A stretch of DNA of 64,000 nucleotides from Lutibacter sp. B2 (GCA_015686845.1 JADPRS010000009.1:41517-105516); one strand, 5' to 3'; shown: positions 1-8,712, counted from the stretch's first letter. Notes: generated by a model from the letters alone, not told the origin. Numbers and translations are program-made.

Positions 1-26
1 GATATTTTTGCATTTTCTTTGATCAT
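1..26 (-). CDS. 5' end of a gene cut by the window edge, possibly rex
   Basis: Only about eight codons are visible on the minus strand (M-I-K-E-N-A-K-I), starting at an ATG preceded by an AGAGGTTGG-type ribosome binding site at a normal distance. The redox-sensing repressor Rex lies beside an ABC-F gene in several clostridia and often has a short N-terminus of this kind, so rex is a reasonable guess from context. The visible residues are too few to prove it. Confidence 0.35.
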
Positions 27-181
27 AATTACCAACCTCTATATACGATTTTTTTCAAATTATATCACTGGTCAAAGCATCTGTCAATCCATTCCAATTT
101 CTTACTTTCCCCTTATTTATTGATTCTATCATATTTTTCAAATTATTGTATCTTGCTTTTATTTTTATTTTTCTTGTTTTT

Positions 182-210
182 TTGATACAATAAAGATTGA
201 GCCATATTAA
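182..210 (+). promoter_or_regulatory. Putative sigma-A promoter of the ABC-F gene
   Basis: TTGATA (182-187), a 17-bp spacer and TATTAA (205-210), about 65 bp before the ABC-F start. Spacing is ideal and both boxes are near consensus. It is divergent from the gene at the left edge. Confidence 0.5.
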
Positions 211-275
211 CCTTAAACATTTACTTTAAACATTAATTTTAAACTTCTTTATTAATATTAGCAAGGAGGATATTT

Positions 276-2192
276 ATGATTATTTTATCATGCAATCATA
301 TTAGCAAAGCTTTTGGGATTGACACCATATTAAACAATATTTCTTTTTCCATTAACAAAGGGGAAAAAATAGGATTGGTCGGAACCAATGGTGCAGGAAA
401 ATCCACTTTATTTAAAATTATTACTGGCAAACATTCCTATGACAGTGGTGAACTTTATTTATCCAAAAATATCTCTATCGGATATTTAGAACAACATACT
501 GATTTATCAAATCAAAATAGCATTTTTGATGAAATACTTCAAGTTTTCGAAGATCTTATAAAACTTGAAGCCGAACTTAGAAATTTAGAACAAGATATTT
601 CTGCCACTTCATCTGATTCTAAACTACAAATTTTAATGGACACTTATGCATTAAAATCTGAAGAATTTCAGAAAAAAAACGGGTATGGATATAGTAGTGA
701 AATCAAAGGAGTTTTAAGAGGATTAGGTTTTAATGAAGATGAATTTCATAAGCCTATTTATCAATTAAGCGGAGGTCAAAAAACACGGGTACGCTTAGGC
801 AAGCTTCTACTGAGAAAACCAGATATTCTATTATTAGATGAACCAACAAACCATTTAGATATGGATGCAACAGAATGGCTAGAGTCCTTTTTAAAATCAT
901 ATAATGGTACGATTCTTCTTATTTCTCATGATCGATACTTTTTAGATCAAGTGGTTGAAAAGATGTATGAAATTGAAAATAAAGAGCTTATCACATACAA
1001 CGGAAACTATACTTATTATACGCAGAAAAAAGAAGTGCTCTTTCATCAGCGACAAAAGGAATATCTTGCCCAACAAAAAGAAGTAGAAAAACAAGAAGAA
1101 ATAATTCGTAGATTTAAACAACATGGAACAGAAAAATTAGCGAAACGAGCAAGAAGTAGAGAAAAAAAAGTAGACAGCATAGAACGCATAGAAAAACCCT
1201 TACAATTTCAGAAAAATACCAAGATTCGTTTTGAAACACAAATAAAAAGTGGCAACGATATTTTAAAAGCAAACAATTTATCCAAAAGTTTTGATATCCA
1301 CTTGTTATTCAAAAACGTAAATTTTGAAATCTACAAAGGAGAAAAAATAGGTCTTATTGGCCCAAATGGTATTGGTAAATCTACTTTACTCAAAATGATT
1401 CTTGAAAATATTTCATATGACACAGGCTCTATTGTCTTAGGTCATAATGTAGAAGTGGGTTATTTTGATCAAGAACAATCAGAGCTTAACTTAAAAAACA
1501 CCGTCATTGATGAAATATGGCACGAGCATATTCATTTTACTCAAACACAAGTACGTACGCTTCTTGGTTCATTCTTATTTATTGATGAAGAAGTATTCAA
1601 GGAAATATCAGCCCTTAGTGGTGGAGAAAAAAGTAAGCTCTCACTACTTAAGCTTATGCTTTCTAAATCAAATTTTTTATTAATGGATGAGCCAACAAAC
1701 CATTTAGATATCGTATCTAAAGAAGTTTTAGAAGAAGCCCTAACAAATTACGACGGTACGATTCTTGTAATTTCCCATGACCGTTATTTTCTAAATAAAG
1801 TTACAAACAAGACATTTGATCTTAGCCCTGATGGGTTAGAAACTTATTTAGGGAATTATGCATATTATCAAGAAAAGAAGAATATGTTTGAAGAAACAAA
1901 ACCTCTACCAATAGAATCTACACAAACGAAAACACAAGTTAAAGATGCTAGACGCAAAGAAAAAGAAAAACAACTTCAAGAAAGAAAGTCAAAAAAACAA
2001 CTTCAAGAACTCGAACAAAAAATTGCTTCTTTAGAAGAACAAATGAATGATCTTCAAGATTTAATGTGCAAAGAAGAAATATATTCAAATCCAGAAAAAA
2101 GCAAAGAAATAAACACACAAAGTGCCACATTAAAACAAGATTTAGACATTCTATATGAACAATGGGAAAACTTTTCAGACGATTCCTTATGA
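276..2192 (+). CDS. ABC-F family ATP-binding protein
   Basis: This is a soluble tandem ABC ATPase of the ABC-F class, which acts on ribosomes and has no membrane domain. The first Walker A is GTNGAGKST (about residues 36-44), with signature LSGGQKTR and Walker B LLLDEPTNHLD. The second domain has GPNGIGKST, LSGGEKS and LMDEPTNHLD. A charged linker separates the domains, and the C-terminal 80 residues are a Lys/Glu-rich coiled coil, as in the YdiF/Uup subgroup. At 638 residues the length is normal. An AAGGAGG site sits 7 nt before the ATG. Whether it is a housekeeping translation factor or an antibiotic-resistance type cannot be told from sequence alone; no resistance context is present. Confidence 0.93.
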   Translation: MIILSCNHISKAFGIDTILNNISFSINKGEKIGLVGTNGAGKSTLFKIITGKHSYDSGELYLSKNISIGYLEQHTDLSNQNSIFDEILQVFEDLIKLEAELRNLEQDISATSSDSKLQILMDTYALKSEEFQKKNGYGYSSEIKGVLRGLGFNEDEFHKPIYQLSGGQKTRVRLGKLLLRKPDILLLDEPTNHLDMDATEWLESFLKSYNGTILLISHDRYFLDQVVEKMYEIENKELITYNGNYTYYTQKKEVLFHQRQKEYLAQQKEVEKQEEIIRRFKQHGTEKLAKRARSREKKVDSIERIEKPLQFQKNTKIRFETQIKSGNDILKANNLSKSFDIHLLFKNVNFEIYKGEKIGLIGPNGIGKSTLLKMILENISYDTGSIVLGHNVEVGYFDQEQSELNLKNTVIDEIWHEHIHFTQTQVRTLLGSFLFIDEEVFKEISALSGGEKSKLSLLKLMLSKSNFLLMDEPTNHLDIVSKEVLEEALTNYDGTILVISHDRYFLNKVTNKTFDLSPDGLETYLGNYAYYQEKKNMFEETKPLPIESTQTKTQVKDARRKEKEKQLQERKSKKQLQELEQKIASLEEQMNDLQDLMCKEEIYSNPEKSKEINTQSATLKQDLDILYEQWENFSDDSL

Positions 2193-2220
2193 TGAGTTAT
2201 TCATATGGAATCTGTAAATG

Positions 2221-2269
2221 CTATAAAAATAAAAATATATTATAATTAAATATTTTTATAGTATTTTTA
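2221..2269 (+). terminator. Terminator of the ABC-F gene
   Basis: An 11-bp AT-rich inverted repeat (CTATAAAAATA at 2221-2231 and its complement at 2251-2261) is followed by a T-rich stretch, 28 nt after the stop codon. Confidence 0.6.
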
Positions 2270-2343
2270 TTTAAGATATGGTAAAATAACGTCAAAAGAT
2301 GATCATATCAATTAAATTCATTTAAATTTAGGAGGTAATATTT

Positions 2344-2574
2344 ATGTTATTAGAAAAAATAAAAGAAATTATTATTGAACAATTAGGATTAGACAATGAC
2401 ACAACGATTACATTAGATTCTTCTTTAATAGGTGATTTAGAAGCAGATTCATTAGATGCTGTTGAAATCATCATGGCTATTGAAGATGAATTCGATATTG
2501 AAGTTCCAGATGAAGATGCTGAAGGCTTCAAAACAGTTGGTAATATTGTAGATTACGTAACAGAAAGAAAGTAG
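2344..2574 (+). CDS. acpP: Acyl carrier protein
   Basis: This 76-residue acidic protein carries the 4'-phosphopantetheine attachment motif DSL at Ser36 (context EADSLDAVE) and the usual EDEF...VPDEDAE helix III region. It carries the growing acyl chain in type II fatty acid synthesis. The start is fixed by AGGAGGT 8 nt upstream. It stands alone between two terminators rather than in a fab operon, which is common in clostridia. Confidence 0.96.
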   Translation: MLLEKIKEIIIEQLGLDNDTTITLDSSLIGDLEADSLDAVEIIMAIEDEFDIEVPDEDAEGFKTVGNIVDYVTERK

Positions 2575-2603
2575 TTTGATTTTCAAACTACTTTCTTTTT
2601 TTT
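2567..2603 (+). terminator. Terminator of acpP
   Basis: A perfect 13-bp stem (GAAAGTAGTTTGA / TCAAACTACTTTC) with a 3-nt loop is followed by a run of T. The stem begins inside the last acpP codons. Confidence 0.9.
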
Positions 2604-2745
2604 ATAGACCAACAACTTAGCTATTAACTATATAGCAAGGGTGTAACTATATAAACGTCGTTCCGGCAAGTATGAAGATTGCAAGTCACTCCTTATTATA
2701 TAATTACAGCCTTTTAAAATTAAAGGATGAAGTTGTTTGTCTATA
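2603..2745. repeat. 143-bp non-coding element bounded by inverted repeats
   Basis: The ends TATAGACCAACAACTT (2603-2618) and AAGTTGTTTGTCTATA (2730-2745) are inverted repeats matching at 15 of 16 positions. The interior has no ORF and contains further short complementary stretches. It is either a small MITE-like element or a structured RNA closed by a long terminal helix. No target-site duplication is evident and I do not recognise a known RNA family. Confidence 0.5.
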
Positions 2746-2826
2746 ATAAAATATAAATTTTTATGCATAGTTTTCATACTTTAATCATATAATTGAATAA
2801 GGCACGTTATAATATGTATTCACATT

Positions 2827-2918
2827 TTTTCCACAGAATTATCAATGTTATGCACAATTCCATCTTCGCTTTTAGCCATTTATACATCTTATCCACATTA
2901 CCCACAATGTTCTCCACA
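2827..2918 (+). promoter_or_regulatory. Cluster of DnaA-box-like 9-mers
   Basis: Five 9-mers fit or nearly fit TTATNCACA, all in one orientation: TTTTCCACA (2827), TTATGCACA (2848), TTATCCACA (2889), TTACCCACA (2898) and TTCTCCACA (2910). They lie in the convergent gap between acpP and tsaD. No replication gene is nearby, so a DnaA-binding or titration site is more likely than an origin. Confidence 0.5.
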
Positions 2919-2938
2919 GAATTTTCTGAATAACTTTT

Positions 2939-3991
2939 CTATCTATTTTTTTCTCCTAACTTTAAATTCGGTATAGCATTTAAGTACAGATCTTTTTTGT
3001 ATCCATCAATATAGTCATAAAAAGTGGCACATCCAATCATGGCTGCATTATCTGTACATAACTTAATATCTGGATATAAAACATGCATCCCTTCTTTTTC
3101 TGCTTCCTTTTTCAAGTGTTCTCGTAAACCACTATTGGCAGCTACACCTCCAGCTAATACAATCTGATCTGTATGCTTTTCTTTTGCTGCTTTTATCGCT
3201 TTTGTCACTAAAACCTCAATGACAGCTACTTGAAAAGATGCTGCTACATCTGCCTCTATAATTTCCATTTCTTTTTGCTTTTGAGAATTTAAATAATTAA
3301 GCACAGCTGATTTTATACCACTAAAACTAAAATCATAGCTATCTGCTTCAAGATAAGATCTTGGGAATTTAATAGCTTTAGAATCTCCTATCTTTGACAA
3401 CTGATCGATCAAAGGTCCTCCAGGATAGCCTAATCCCATAGCTCTTGCAACTTTATCAAAGGCTTCCCCTACTGCATCATCTCTTGTTCTTCCTAGAATT
3501 TCATAAACACCATAATCTTTTACATAAGCTAAGTGCGTATGCCCTCCTGATACAATCAAACATAAAAAGGGTGGTTTTAATTCAGGATGCTGAATGTAAT
3601 TTGCACAAATATGTCCCTCTATATGATTGACTCCAACCAAAGGAATATCTAATGCATAAGCCATAGCCTTAGCAGTAGATACACCAACTAATAAAGCCCC
3701 TACAAGCCCGGGACCATAGGTTACACCAATATGATCTATATCCTCTAAGGACACTTTTGCTTCATCTATAGCTTGTTGGATGACCATATCAATATTTTCA
3801 ACATGTTTTCTCGAAGCAACCTCAGGTACAACGCCTCCAAATTTTTTATGCACATCGATCTGAGAAGATATTATATTTGATAGCACTTCTCTTCCATCTT
3901 TCAAAACTGCTGCAGCTGTTTCATCACAACTACTTTCTATAGCAAGGGTTAAATAATATTTACCATTCTTAGGTGGCAATATCTTATTCAT
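2939..3991 (-). CDS. tsaD: tRNA N6-adenosine threonylcarbamoyltransferase TsaD
   Basis: TsaD transfers the threonylcarbamoyl group to A37 of ANN-decoding tRNAs, working with TsaB and TsaE, which are encoded 3 kb away on the same strand. The Kae1/Qri7 signature is clear: AIESSCDET near the N-terminus, the metal-binding motif NHIEGH, GGHTHL, and [12 protein letters not shown] with CTDNAAMIG near the C-terminus. At about 350 residues the length is normal. The ATG at 3991 is chosen because GAGGTG lies at proper spacing; an in-frame GTG three codons upstream overlaps that site. Confidence 0.95.
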   Translation of the reverse strand: MNKILPPKNGKYYLTLAIESSCDETAAAVLKDGREVLSNIISSQIDVHKKFGGVVPEVASRKHVENIDMVIQQAIDEAKVSLEDIDHIGVTYGPGLVGALLVGVSTAKAMAYALDIPLVGVNHIEGHICANYIQHPELKPPFLCLIVSGGHTHLAYVKDYGVYEILGRTRDDAVGEAFDKVARAMGLGYPGGPLIDQLSKIGDSKAIKFPRSYLEADSYDFSFSGIKSAVLNYLNSQKQKEMEIIEADVAASFQVAVIEVLVTKAIKAAKEKHTDQIVLAGGVAANSGLREHLKKEAEKEGMHVLYPDIKLCTDNAAMIGCATFYDYIDGYKKDLYLNAIPNLKLGEKNR

Positions 3992-4058
3992 ACTATACAC
4001 CTCATTTCTCTTTTGTTCTTTAATATTATATCCAACTAACTACAAAATAGCAAAACCT

Positions 4059-4481
4059 CTAATATAAGTCTTGTCGATCTTCTTGTATTTCCTTTTGTTG
4101 CTGTATTTGTTCCCGTACAACAAGTTCTTCCTTGATCCTTTTAAACTTTTTATCTTTCGTCAAATTCATAATCTTATAATTCCCCATAGATACGGCTGCA
4201 ACAAATATACTATTAATAAAAATCAAAAACAACATTTCTATAAGTGAATTATGAAACGCAATAGAATTTTTACTCCACAAGCTGTAATGATGCATACTTA
4301 CTACAAGACTAGATGCAAATAATGTAATTAATTTAGGAATTTTTTTGTTCTCATTTTCTGCTAAAAATATTTCTTTAATTACTTGAGTAATTAAATTCAC
4401 AGCCAAAACCATCGCTGTGACAGAGGAAAAAAAATCCATGTTAAATAAATTTACCGTTTGTGTTGGATCTAAATAATTCAT
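4059..4481 (-). CDS. Small membrane protein of unknown function
   Basis: This 140-residue protein has hydrophobic segments at about 15-40, 50-68 and 80-100, and a highly charged, Gln-rich C-terminal tail of about 35 residues. The layout is holin-like but no family is recognised. A strong AGAGGAGG precedes the ATG. It lies just upstream of tsaD on the same strand, and a short plus-strand gene starts 142 bp away in the opposite direction. Confidence 0.6.
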   Translation of the reverse strand: MNYLDPTQTVNLFNMDFFSSVTAMVLAVNLITQVIKEIFLAENENKKIPKLITLFASSLVVSMHHYSLWSKNSIAFHNSLIEMLFLIFINSIFVAAVSMGNYKIMNLTKDKKFKRIKEELVVREQIQQQKEIQEDRQDLY

Positions 4482-4622
4482 TTAAATCCTCCTCTCAAAA
4501 ACATTTACATACTTCAATATATGCAAAATTATTATCTTGTGTTACTTGTTCCCGATAAATAATTTTTATTGTTTGTGAGATAATAATCATAGGTTGAAAA
4601 TTATAAGTGAAAGGAAGATTCT

Positions 4623-4790
4623 ATGAAGAAAAAACAATCATTTTTTAATAAACTACGTAACGATAACATTCTATCAGATGGAATGCTCTCACAAATTGAT
4701 GAAACAGATTTGGTAAATATGATCATGACAGAACAATCATCTTTAAGCTCTTTTATTCCCCCTGACCCTCATCAAGATTTAGCACCATAA
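4623..4790 (+). CDS. Short protein of unknown function, 55 aa
   Basis: An ATG preceded by AAAGGAAG opens a 55-codon frame beginning M-K-K-K-Q-S-F-F-N-K and ending in a Pro-rich tail (PPDPHQDLAP). It has no transmembrane segment and no recognised domain. It is followed immediately by a perfect terminator hairpin, and it is the only plus-strand gene in this stretch. Together these favour a real expressed small gene. Confidence 0.5.
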   Translation: MKKKQSFFNKLRNDNILSDGMLSQIDETDLVNMIMTEQSSLSSFIPPDPHQDLAP

Positions 4791-4821
4791 GTTAAACCCT
4801 TGAGTAACTCAAGGGTTTAAC
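4791..4821. terminator. Bidirectional terminator, perfect 15-bp palindrome
   Basis: GTTAAACCCTTGAGT is followed by its exact complement with a one-base centre. It separates the convergent 55-aa gene and crcB and overlaps the crcB stop codon. Confidence 0.75.
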
Positions 4822-5173
4822 TTATATTCATTCCTACCCAAGCACCAAAAATACCCAATGTTATAGATAATAGGACATATACCCCTCCTTGAATATATAA
4901 TTTTTTTTCAATGAATCCAATGGTTTCATAACCGAATGTAGAAAAAGTAGTATATGCTCCTAAAAACCCTACGCCTAGTAGCATCCAAATTGTAGTTGAA
5001 ATATCTTTACTCCTATAAAGGTTCATCAAAATTCCAAGCAGGATACATCCTGATATATTAATCAAAAAGGTAGCATATGAAAAATCACTAGCAGTTCTTG
5101 ATGCAATGAATTTTCCAATATAAAATCGCATAATTGCACCAAACATACCACCAATACCAACAAGAATCTCCAT
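4817..5173 (-). CDS. crcB: Fluoride exporter FluC/CrcB, second copy
   Basis: This is a small four-helix membrane protein of the Fluc family, which forms dual-topology dimers with two fluoride pores. It shows GGMFGAIMRFYIG at the start, the INISGC segment and the TTFSTFGYET track with the Na+-site TTFST motif. At 118 residues it is full length. It follows the other crcB by 11 nt. Tandem divergent copies in Gram-positive bacteria usually form an obligate heterodimer, which is the likely case here. Confidence 0.92.
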   Translation of the reverse strand: MEILVGIGGMFGAIMRFYIGKFIASRTASDFSYATFLINISGCILLGILMNLYRSKDISTTIWMLLGVGFLGAYTTFSTFGYETIGFIEKKLYIQGGVYVLLSITLGIFGAWVGMNIS

Positions 5174-5184
5174 ACTAAACCTCC

Positions 5185-5550
5185 CTAATTTTCTCTTGCT
5201 ATCCTAATTCCAACCCAACACATGGCAATTCCCATAATTATGCTACTTCCTATGTATAACAAAAACATTCCAATTTGTTGTTGTTCAATTAATTTAACAC
5301 TTTCCACACAAAATGTAGAAAAAGTAGTAAACCCTCCTGCAACTCCTGTAGAAATCCCTAAACGAACTTCATTAGAAAGTTTCCATCTTTTAGCTGTCAC
5401 CGTCAAAAACCATCCTAAAAAAAAGCATCCTAATAAATTAATAATACAAGTTCCTAATGGAAATCCTTTTAGAGGAGGGATTAATTGTCCTATGAAATAC
5501 CTTCCTAATGCCCCAAAAAAACCTCCAATCCCCACCGAAATCCCATTCAA
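5185..5550 (-). CDS. crcB: Fluoride exporter FluC/CrcB, first copy
   Basis: This is the partner subunit of the Fluc pair, at 121 residues. GGFFGALGRYFIG, INLLGC and TTFSTFCVES mark the family. The gene is 16 nt downstream of rimI in the tsaE-tsaB-rimI operon, so there is no room for a fluoride riboswitch directly before it. Expression is probably constitutive with the operon. The exact start is uncertain because the nearest Shine-Dalgarno-like run lies about 13 nt from the ATG. Confidence 0.92.
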   Translation of the reverse strand: MNGISVGIGGFFGALGRYFIGQLIPPLKGFPLGTCIINLLGCFFLGWFLTVTAKRWKLSNEVRLGISTGVAGGFTTFSTFCVESVKLIEQQQIGMFLLYIGSSIIMGIAMCWVGIRIAREN

Positions 5551-5566
5551 ATTTTTAATCCCCTTT

Positions 5567-6019
5567 CTATCTCTTCCACATAATCACTGCATCTTCCCCA
5601 TTATCTTCATAATACTTAGGTCTGATCCCACAATTCTCAAATCCATATTTTTCATAAAGATCCTGTGCATCTACATTGGATTTTCTAACTTCAAGGGTCA
5701 TATTATAAACATCTTCTTTACAAGCTAAATCAATAAGCCCCTTTACAATTTCTTTTGCGTATCCTCTTCTCCTTTTATCTGGATAAACAGCAATATTCGT
5801 AATATGGCCCTCATCTACTATAATCCACACGCCTCCATATCCTACAATTTCCCCCTCTTCCTCAACAACTACATATCTTGCTAAAGGATTGTTATTCATC
5901 TCATTTTTAAAAGATTCTTTACTCCAAGGATCTTTAAAACATTTTTTTTCAACTTCTACTACAGCATCAATATCTTCATTTCCCATTCTACGTAAATTAA
6001 ATTTCACCATCATCTTCAC
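5567..6019 (-). CDS. rimI: Ribosomal protein S18 alanine N-acetyltransferase RimI
   Basis: This is a GNAT-fold acetyltransferase that in the RimI family acetylates the N-terminal alanine of S18. Visible marks are KCFKDPWSKESF, the acetyl-CoA loop RRRGYAKEIV, and LEVRKSNVDAQDLYEKYGFE. It overlaps tsaB by 23 nt, the standard tsaB-rimI arrangement. The start could be any of the first few methionines because no strong binding site is visible inside tsaB. Confidence 0.9.
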   Translation of the reverse strand: MKMMVKFNLRRMGNEDIDAVVEVEKKCFKDPWSKESFKNEMNNNPLARYVVVEEEGEIVGYGGVWIIVDEGHITNIAVYPDKRRRGYAKEIVKGLIDLACKEDVYNMTLEVRKSNVDAQDLYEKYGFENCGIRPKYYEDNGEDAVIMWKR

Positions 6020-6722
6020 ATCTTTTCATTTTTGCTTCATATTGTCTTTCTGCTTCAGATTTTCGTAAGTATTCTGGAACTAACGAATAGAAACTTTGCG
6101 TGTCGCCTTCCTTTGCTTTCTTAAGTGCAAGCTGTGCAACAGAAGAAGCCCTTGGCATCCTAATGGTATTTGGACCTATTTCTACACGATCTTTTAAATT
6201 TTCTACTAGCTTATCCTTATTTTTTATAGCTCCATCTCCAACAAATACAATACTTTCAGGTCTAGGTACTAATTTTTCTATTAACTCATCAATAGAAATT
6301 GCCATGGGCTTTTCTATTACCTCAAGCATTCCATGATCCCACTTATAAACTGCAGTATATACCTGATCTCTTCTTGCATCTAATAACGGACATACCAATC
6401 CATTTGAAAAAGGTACATTCATAGCCAATGCATCTAAAGTAGAAACCCCTACGATTGGAATATTCATAGTGTGTGCTAGCCCCTTTGCAGTAGCAACGCC
6501 AATTCTAAGCCCTGTGAAAGAACCTGGCCCTTCAGCCACTGCAATCAACTCTATATCTTTTATAGAAACTTCACAGCTTTTTAAAAGCATATCAATTGCA
6601 GGCATCAACTTTTGAGAATGGGTCATTTTATGATTAATAATTTGTTCCCCTATTAATTGATCATCATTCATTATCGCAACGGTACAAACGATTGATGACG
6701 TATCTAATGCTAAAATCATCAT
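5997..6722 (-). CDS. tsaB: tRNA threonylcarbamoyladenosine modification protein TsaB
   Basis: This is the TsaD paralog that scaffolds the TsaB-TsaD-TsaE complex for t6A synthesis. It has the ASKHA fold with ALDTSS at the N-terminus and the diagnostic EGPGSFTGLRIGVATAKGLA segment, and it lacks the metal-binding histidines of TsaD. At 241 residues the length is usual. It overlaps tsaE by 4 nt (ATGA), indicating translational coupling. Confidence 0.94.
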   Translation of the reverse strand: MMILALDTSSIVCTVAIMNDDQLIGEQIINHKMTHSQKLMPAIDMLLKSCEVSIKDIELIAVAEGPGSFTGLRIGVATAKGLAHTMNIPIVGVSTLDALAMNVPFSNGLVCPLLDARRDQVYTAVYKWDHGMLEVIEKPMAISIDELIEKLVPRPESIVFVGDGAIKNKDKLVENLKDRVEIGPNTIRMPRASSVAQLALKKAKEGDTQSFYSLVPEYLRKSEAERQYEAKMKRCEDDGEI

Positions 6723-7189
6723 ATTTTTTTCAACTCCTCAATTATGTTTTTAAAATGTTCTGTGGTAGCTTTCATTTCAATTTTCCTTATATTCTCATGA
6801 TCATCTCTTTTAATATCAATCCAAAGATGTTCTTTAGGAATGATCTCTTCAATGATGGATGCCCACTCTATAATACATACTCCATCTCCATAAAAGTATT
6901 CTTCATATCCTAAGTCTTCCATTTCTTCTACAGAACCTATCCTATATACGTCAAAATGATACAAAGGAAGCCTTCCCATATATTCTTGAATGATAGAAAA
7001 TGTAGGACTTGTAACATGTTCATCCACTTCAAGTCCCTTCGCAATGGCTTTACTCATTGCCGTTTTTCCTGCCCCCAAATCACCCGTAAGGCAAATGATA
7101 TCTCCTTTTTTAAGCAAAGTTCCTAGTTTGTATCCTAAATCATATGTTTTTTGTTCATTATTACTTATCATTGTATTCAACAACTGCAC
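6719..7189 (-). CDS. tsaE: tRNA threonylcarbamoyladenosine ATPase TsaE
   Basis: This is a P-loop ATPase that drives turnover of the TsaBD complex. The Walker A is TGDLGAGKT, followed by VTSPTFSIIQEY and YHFDVYRI, which are diagnostic of the family. It is first in the tsaE-tsaB-rimI-crcB-crcB operon. The start is ambiguous: the frame opens with GTG at 7189, but GAGG lies better placed for one of two TTG codons just downstream. Confidence 0.94.
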   Translation of the reverse strand: MQLLNTMISNNEQKTYDLGYKLGTLLKKGDIICLTGDLGAGKTAMSKAIAKGLEVDEHVTSPTFSIIQEYMGRLPLYHFDVYRIGSVEEMEDLGYEEYFYGDGVCIIEWASIIEEIIPKEHLWIDIKRDDHENIRKIEMKATTEHFKNIIEELKKI

Positions 7190-7264
7190 CTCAATTCAAA
7201 TCTATTTGTAGTTATTTTGTCCAAAATCATACAATCATTATATACTTTATAAAAAAATGCTTCA

Positions 7265-7311
7265 ATAAAAAAACACATTGTAGGCAAGAAGCATTTCCCG
7301 CACAATGTGTT
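7265..7311 (-). terminator. Terminator of ribU
   Basis: Complementary 9-bp arms (ACACATTGT and ACAATGTGT) enclose a smaller internal stem. On the minus strand they are followed by a run of seven T, just after the ribU stop codon. Confidence 0.75.
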
Positions 7312-7322
7312 CTTTATTCATT

Positions 7323-7952
7323 CTATTTACTTTTTAACACGGGCGATAACTTTTTATAAAGAAGGAATGTAAAGATAGAAACAATAATCCCCTTTAAAAT
7401 ATTAAATGGAATAATACCATAATATACTAAAGTTTTTAGGTCAACAATCGCAGAATTCGCTGCAGAACTCCATGCAATAATTTGCTCAAGAGGCATTATT
7501 TTAGCGTAAAAAGGAAGTAATATGAAATAATTAAAAATACCACCTACGATGGTCATCATAATCGTTCCAATAAGCATCCCTACCACAGCAGACTTTTTAC
7601 TTCTATGTTTGTTATACATAATACTCGTTGGAATAACCAGTGCTATTCCGATAAGAAAATTCGCAAGTTCTCCTACCCCACCTGTAGTGGTTTTTGTAAT
7701 TAAATGTAATACATTTTTTATAAGCTCAATCATAATTCCTGCTACAGGGCCTAATGCTAATCCACCAATTAATGCAGGTATGTCACTAATATCCAATTTT
7801 AAAAAACCTGGAAAGAAGAATAGCGGCATTTCAATAAACATGATTACATATGCAAAAACTGACAATATAGCAATTTTCGTAAGTGCTTGGGTACTCCCTA
7901 CTGATTTAAAACCAAATTTTCCTTTTTCAATTGTTGAAGTTCTATTCATCAT
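7323..7952 (-). CDS. ribU: Riboflavin transporter RibU (ECF S component)
   Basis: This 209-residue integral membrane protein is the substrate-binding S component of an energy-coupling-factor transporter for riboflavin/FMN. It has about six hydrophobic segments, with the typical early motif IEMPLFFFPGFLKLDISDIPALIGGLALGP followed by a hydrophobic second half (quoted here only as the KLDISDIPALIGG core being decisive). The gene sits downstream of an FMN riboswitch, which fixes the substrate. The ECF ATPases are not in the window, as expected for a group II transporter. AAAGGAGG precedes the ATG. Confidence 0.93.
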   Translation of the reverse strand: MMNRTSTIEKGKFGFKSVGSTQALTKIAILSVFAYVIMFIEMPLFFFPGFLKLDISDIPALIGGLALGPVAGIMIELIKNVLHLITKTTTGGVGELANFLIGIALVIPTSIMYNKHRSKKSAVVGMLIGTIMMTIVGGIFNYFILLPFYAKIMPLEQIIAWSSAANSAIVDLKTLVYYGIIPFNILKGIIVSIFTFLLYKKLSPVLKSK

Positions 7953-8003
7953 AGTAATTCCTCCTTTTCAGCAATCCCCATGGCGTCAGCTTATATTGCA
8001 ATG

Positions 8004-8034
8004 CAAAAACGCCCGAAAGTAAACCTTCGGGCGT
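8004..8034 (-). terminator. Riboswitch expression-platform terminator
   Basis: On the minus strand a stem of CGCCCGAAGG with complementary CTTTCGGGCG is followed by TTTTT. It lies between the FMN aptamer and ribU, the position expected for ligand-controlled transcription attenuation. Confidence 0.85.
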
Positions 8035-8061
8035 AAAATATCAAGCATAAAAAATCCTGCC

Positions 8062-8168
8062 ATCTTCTCTCATCCAGACTATACTGTCGGTACTGGAATT
8101 TCACCAGTTCAGCAACCATTGTCGCTCGCGGACTTTACCGCCGGTAGGGAATTACACCCTGCCCCGAA
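8062..8168 (-). ncRNA. FMN riboswitch (RFN element)
   Basis: The minus strand carries all conserved RFN blocks in order: CTTCGGGGCAGGGTG, TTCCCTACCGGCGG, TAAAGTCCGCGAGCG, CTGAACTGGTGAAATTCC and ACAGTATAGTCTGGATGAGA. FMN binding should stabilise the downstream terminator and switch off ribU. Confidence 0.96.
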
Positions 8169-8217
8169 GACTACCTACTCTATTTTATTTTTTTATTACA
8201 TATTAAGTATAACTTAA

Positions 8218-8712
8218 TTAATAATCTTTTTCAAGTATAGGTTCTCTAACAATTTTCCTCAAAAGTACAGACTCTTCTAACAAAGAATATTTGTGCTTCT
8301 TACACACATAAACAATCCCCGCAAGTACGAAATTATGAGGTAAAAACAATAAAACCCTTTCCCAGTCCATATAAAAAACATGCGTAACATTTACATGCAT
8401 AAGAATCGTCACAGTGCCTTCTACCAAAAATACGATAACAAATGAAATTAATACAGAAATAACTGCTACTCTATATCTAACTTTAATAATAAAATATGTA
8501 TAATTAATAAGAGTAATAATATGAATTATAGAATGTACTCCAAAAGGACTATATCTTCTAATAAAATACGAAGTTATTCCTTGTAAAACACCTACCCCTA
8601 TCACCTGTTTCGTTGAAACATCTTCTTCTACCAAGCAAAGTCCTGCCCACAACATAAAAATTGCTTCAGGAATAGAACCAAGTATGACTACCTTTATTGG
8701 CATATTATCCAT
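8218..8712 (-). CDS. Membrane protein of unknown function, 164 aa
   Basis: Five probable transmembrane helices are spread over residues 1-140, and a charged tail of about 25 residues follows. The overall look resembles the membrane half of some clostridial sensor kinases, but there is no kinase domain and none follows. GGGGAT lies 9 nt before the ATG. It is transcribed away from the RAYT region and just upstream of the FMN riboswitch, with no visible functional link. No family recognised. Confidence 0.6.
   Translation of the reverse strand: MDNMPIKVVILGSIPEAIFMLWAGLCLVEEDVSTKQVIGVGVLQGITSYFIRRYSPFGVHSIIHIITLINYTYFIIKVRYRVAVISVLISFVIVFLVEGTVTILMHVNVTHVFYMDWERVLLFLPHNFVLAGIVYVCKKHKYSLLEESVLLRKIVREPILEKDY

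Noticed and set aside
5551..5566. Fluoride riboswitch before crcB
   Set aside because: Only 16 nt separate rimI and crcB, too short for the aptamer.
5222..5728. Plus-strand ORF opposite crcB and rimI
   Set aside because: It is a shadow of two strongly supported genes and lacks a start site and family features.
7549..8022. Plus-strand ORF across ribU and the riboswitch region
   Set aside because: Antisense to a membrane protein, and it runs into the riboswitch terminator; not coding.
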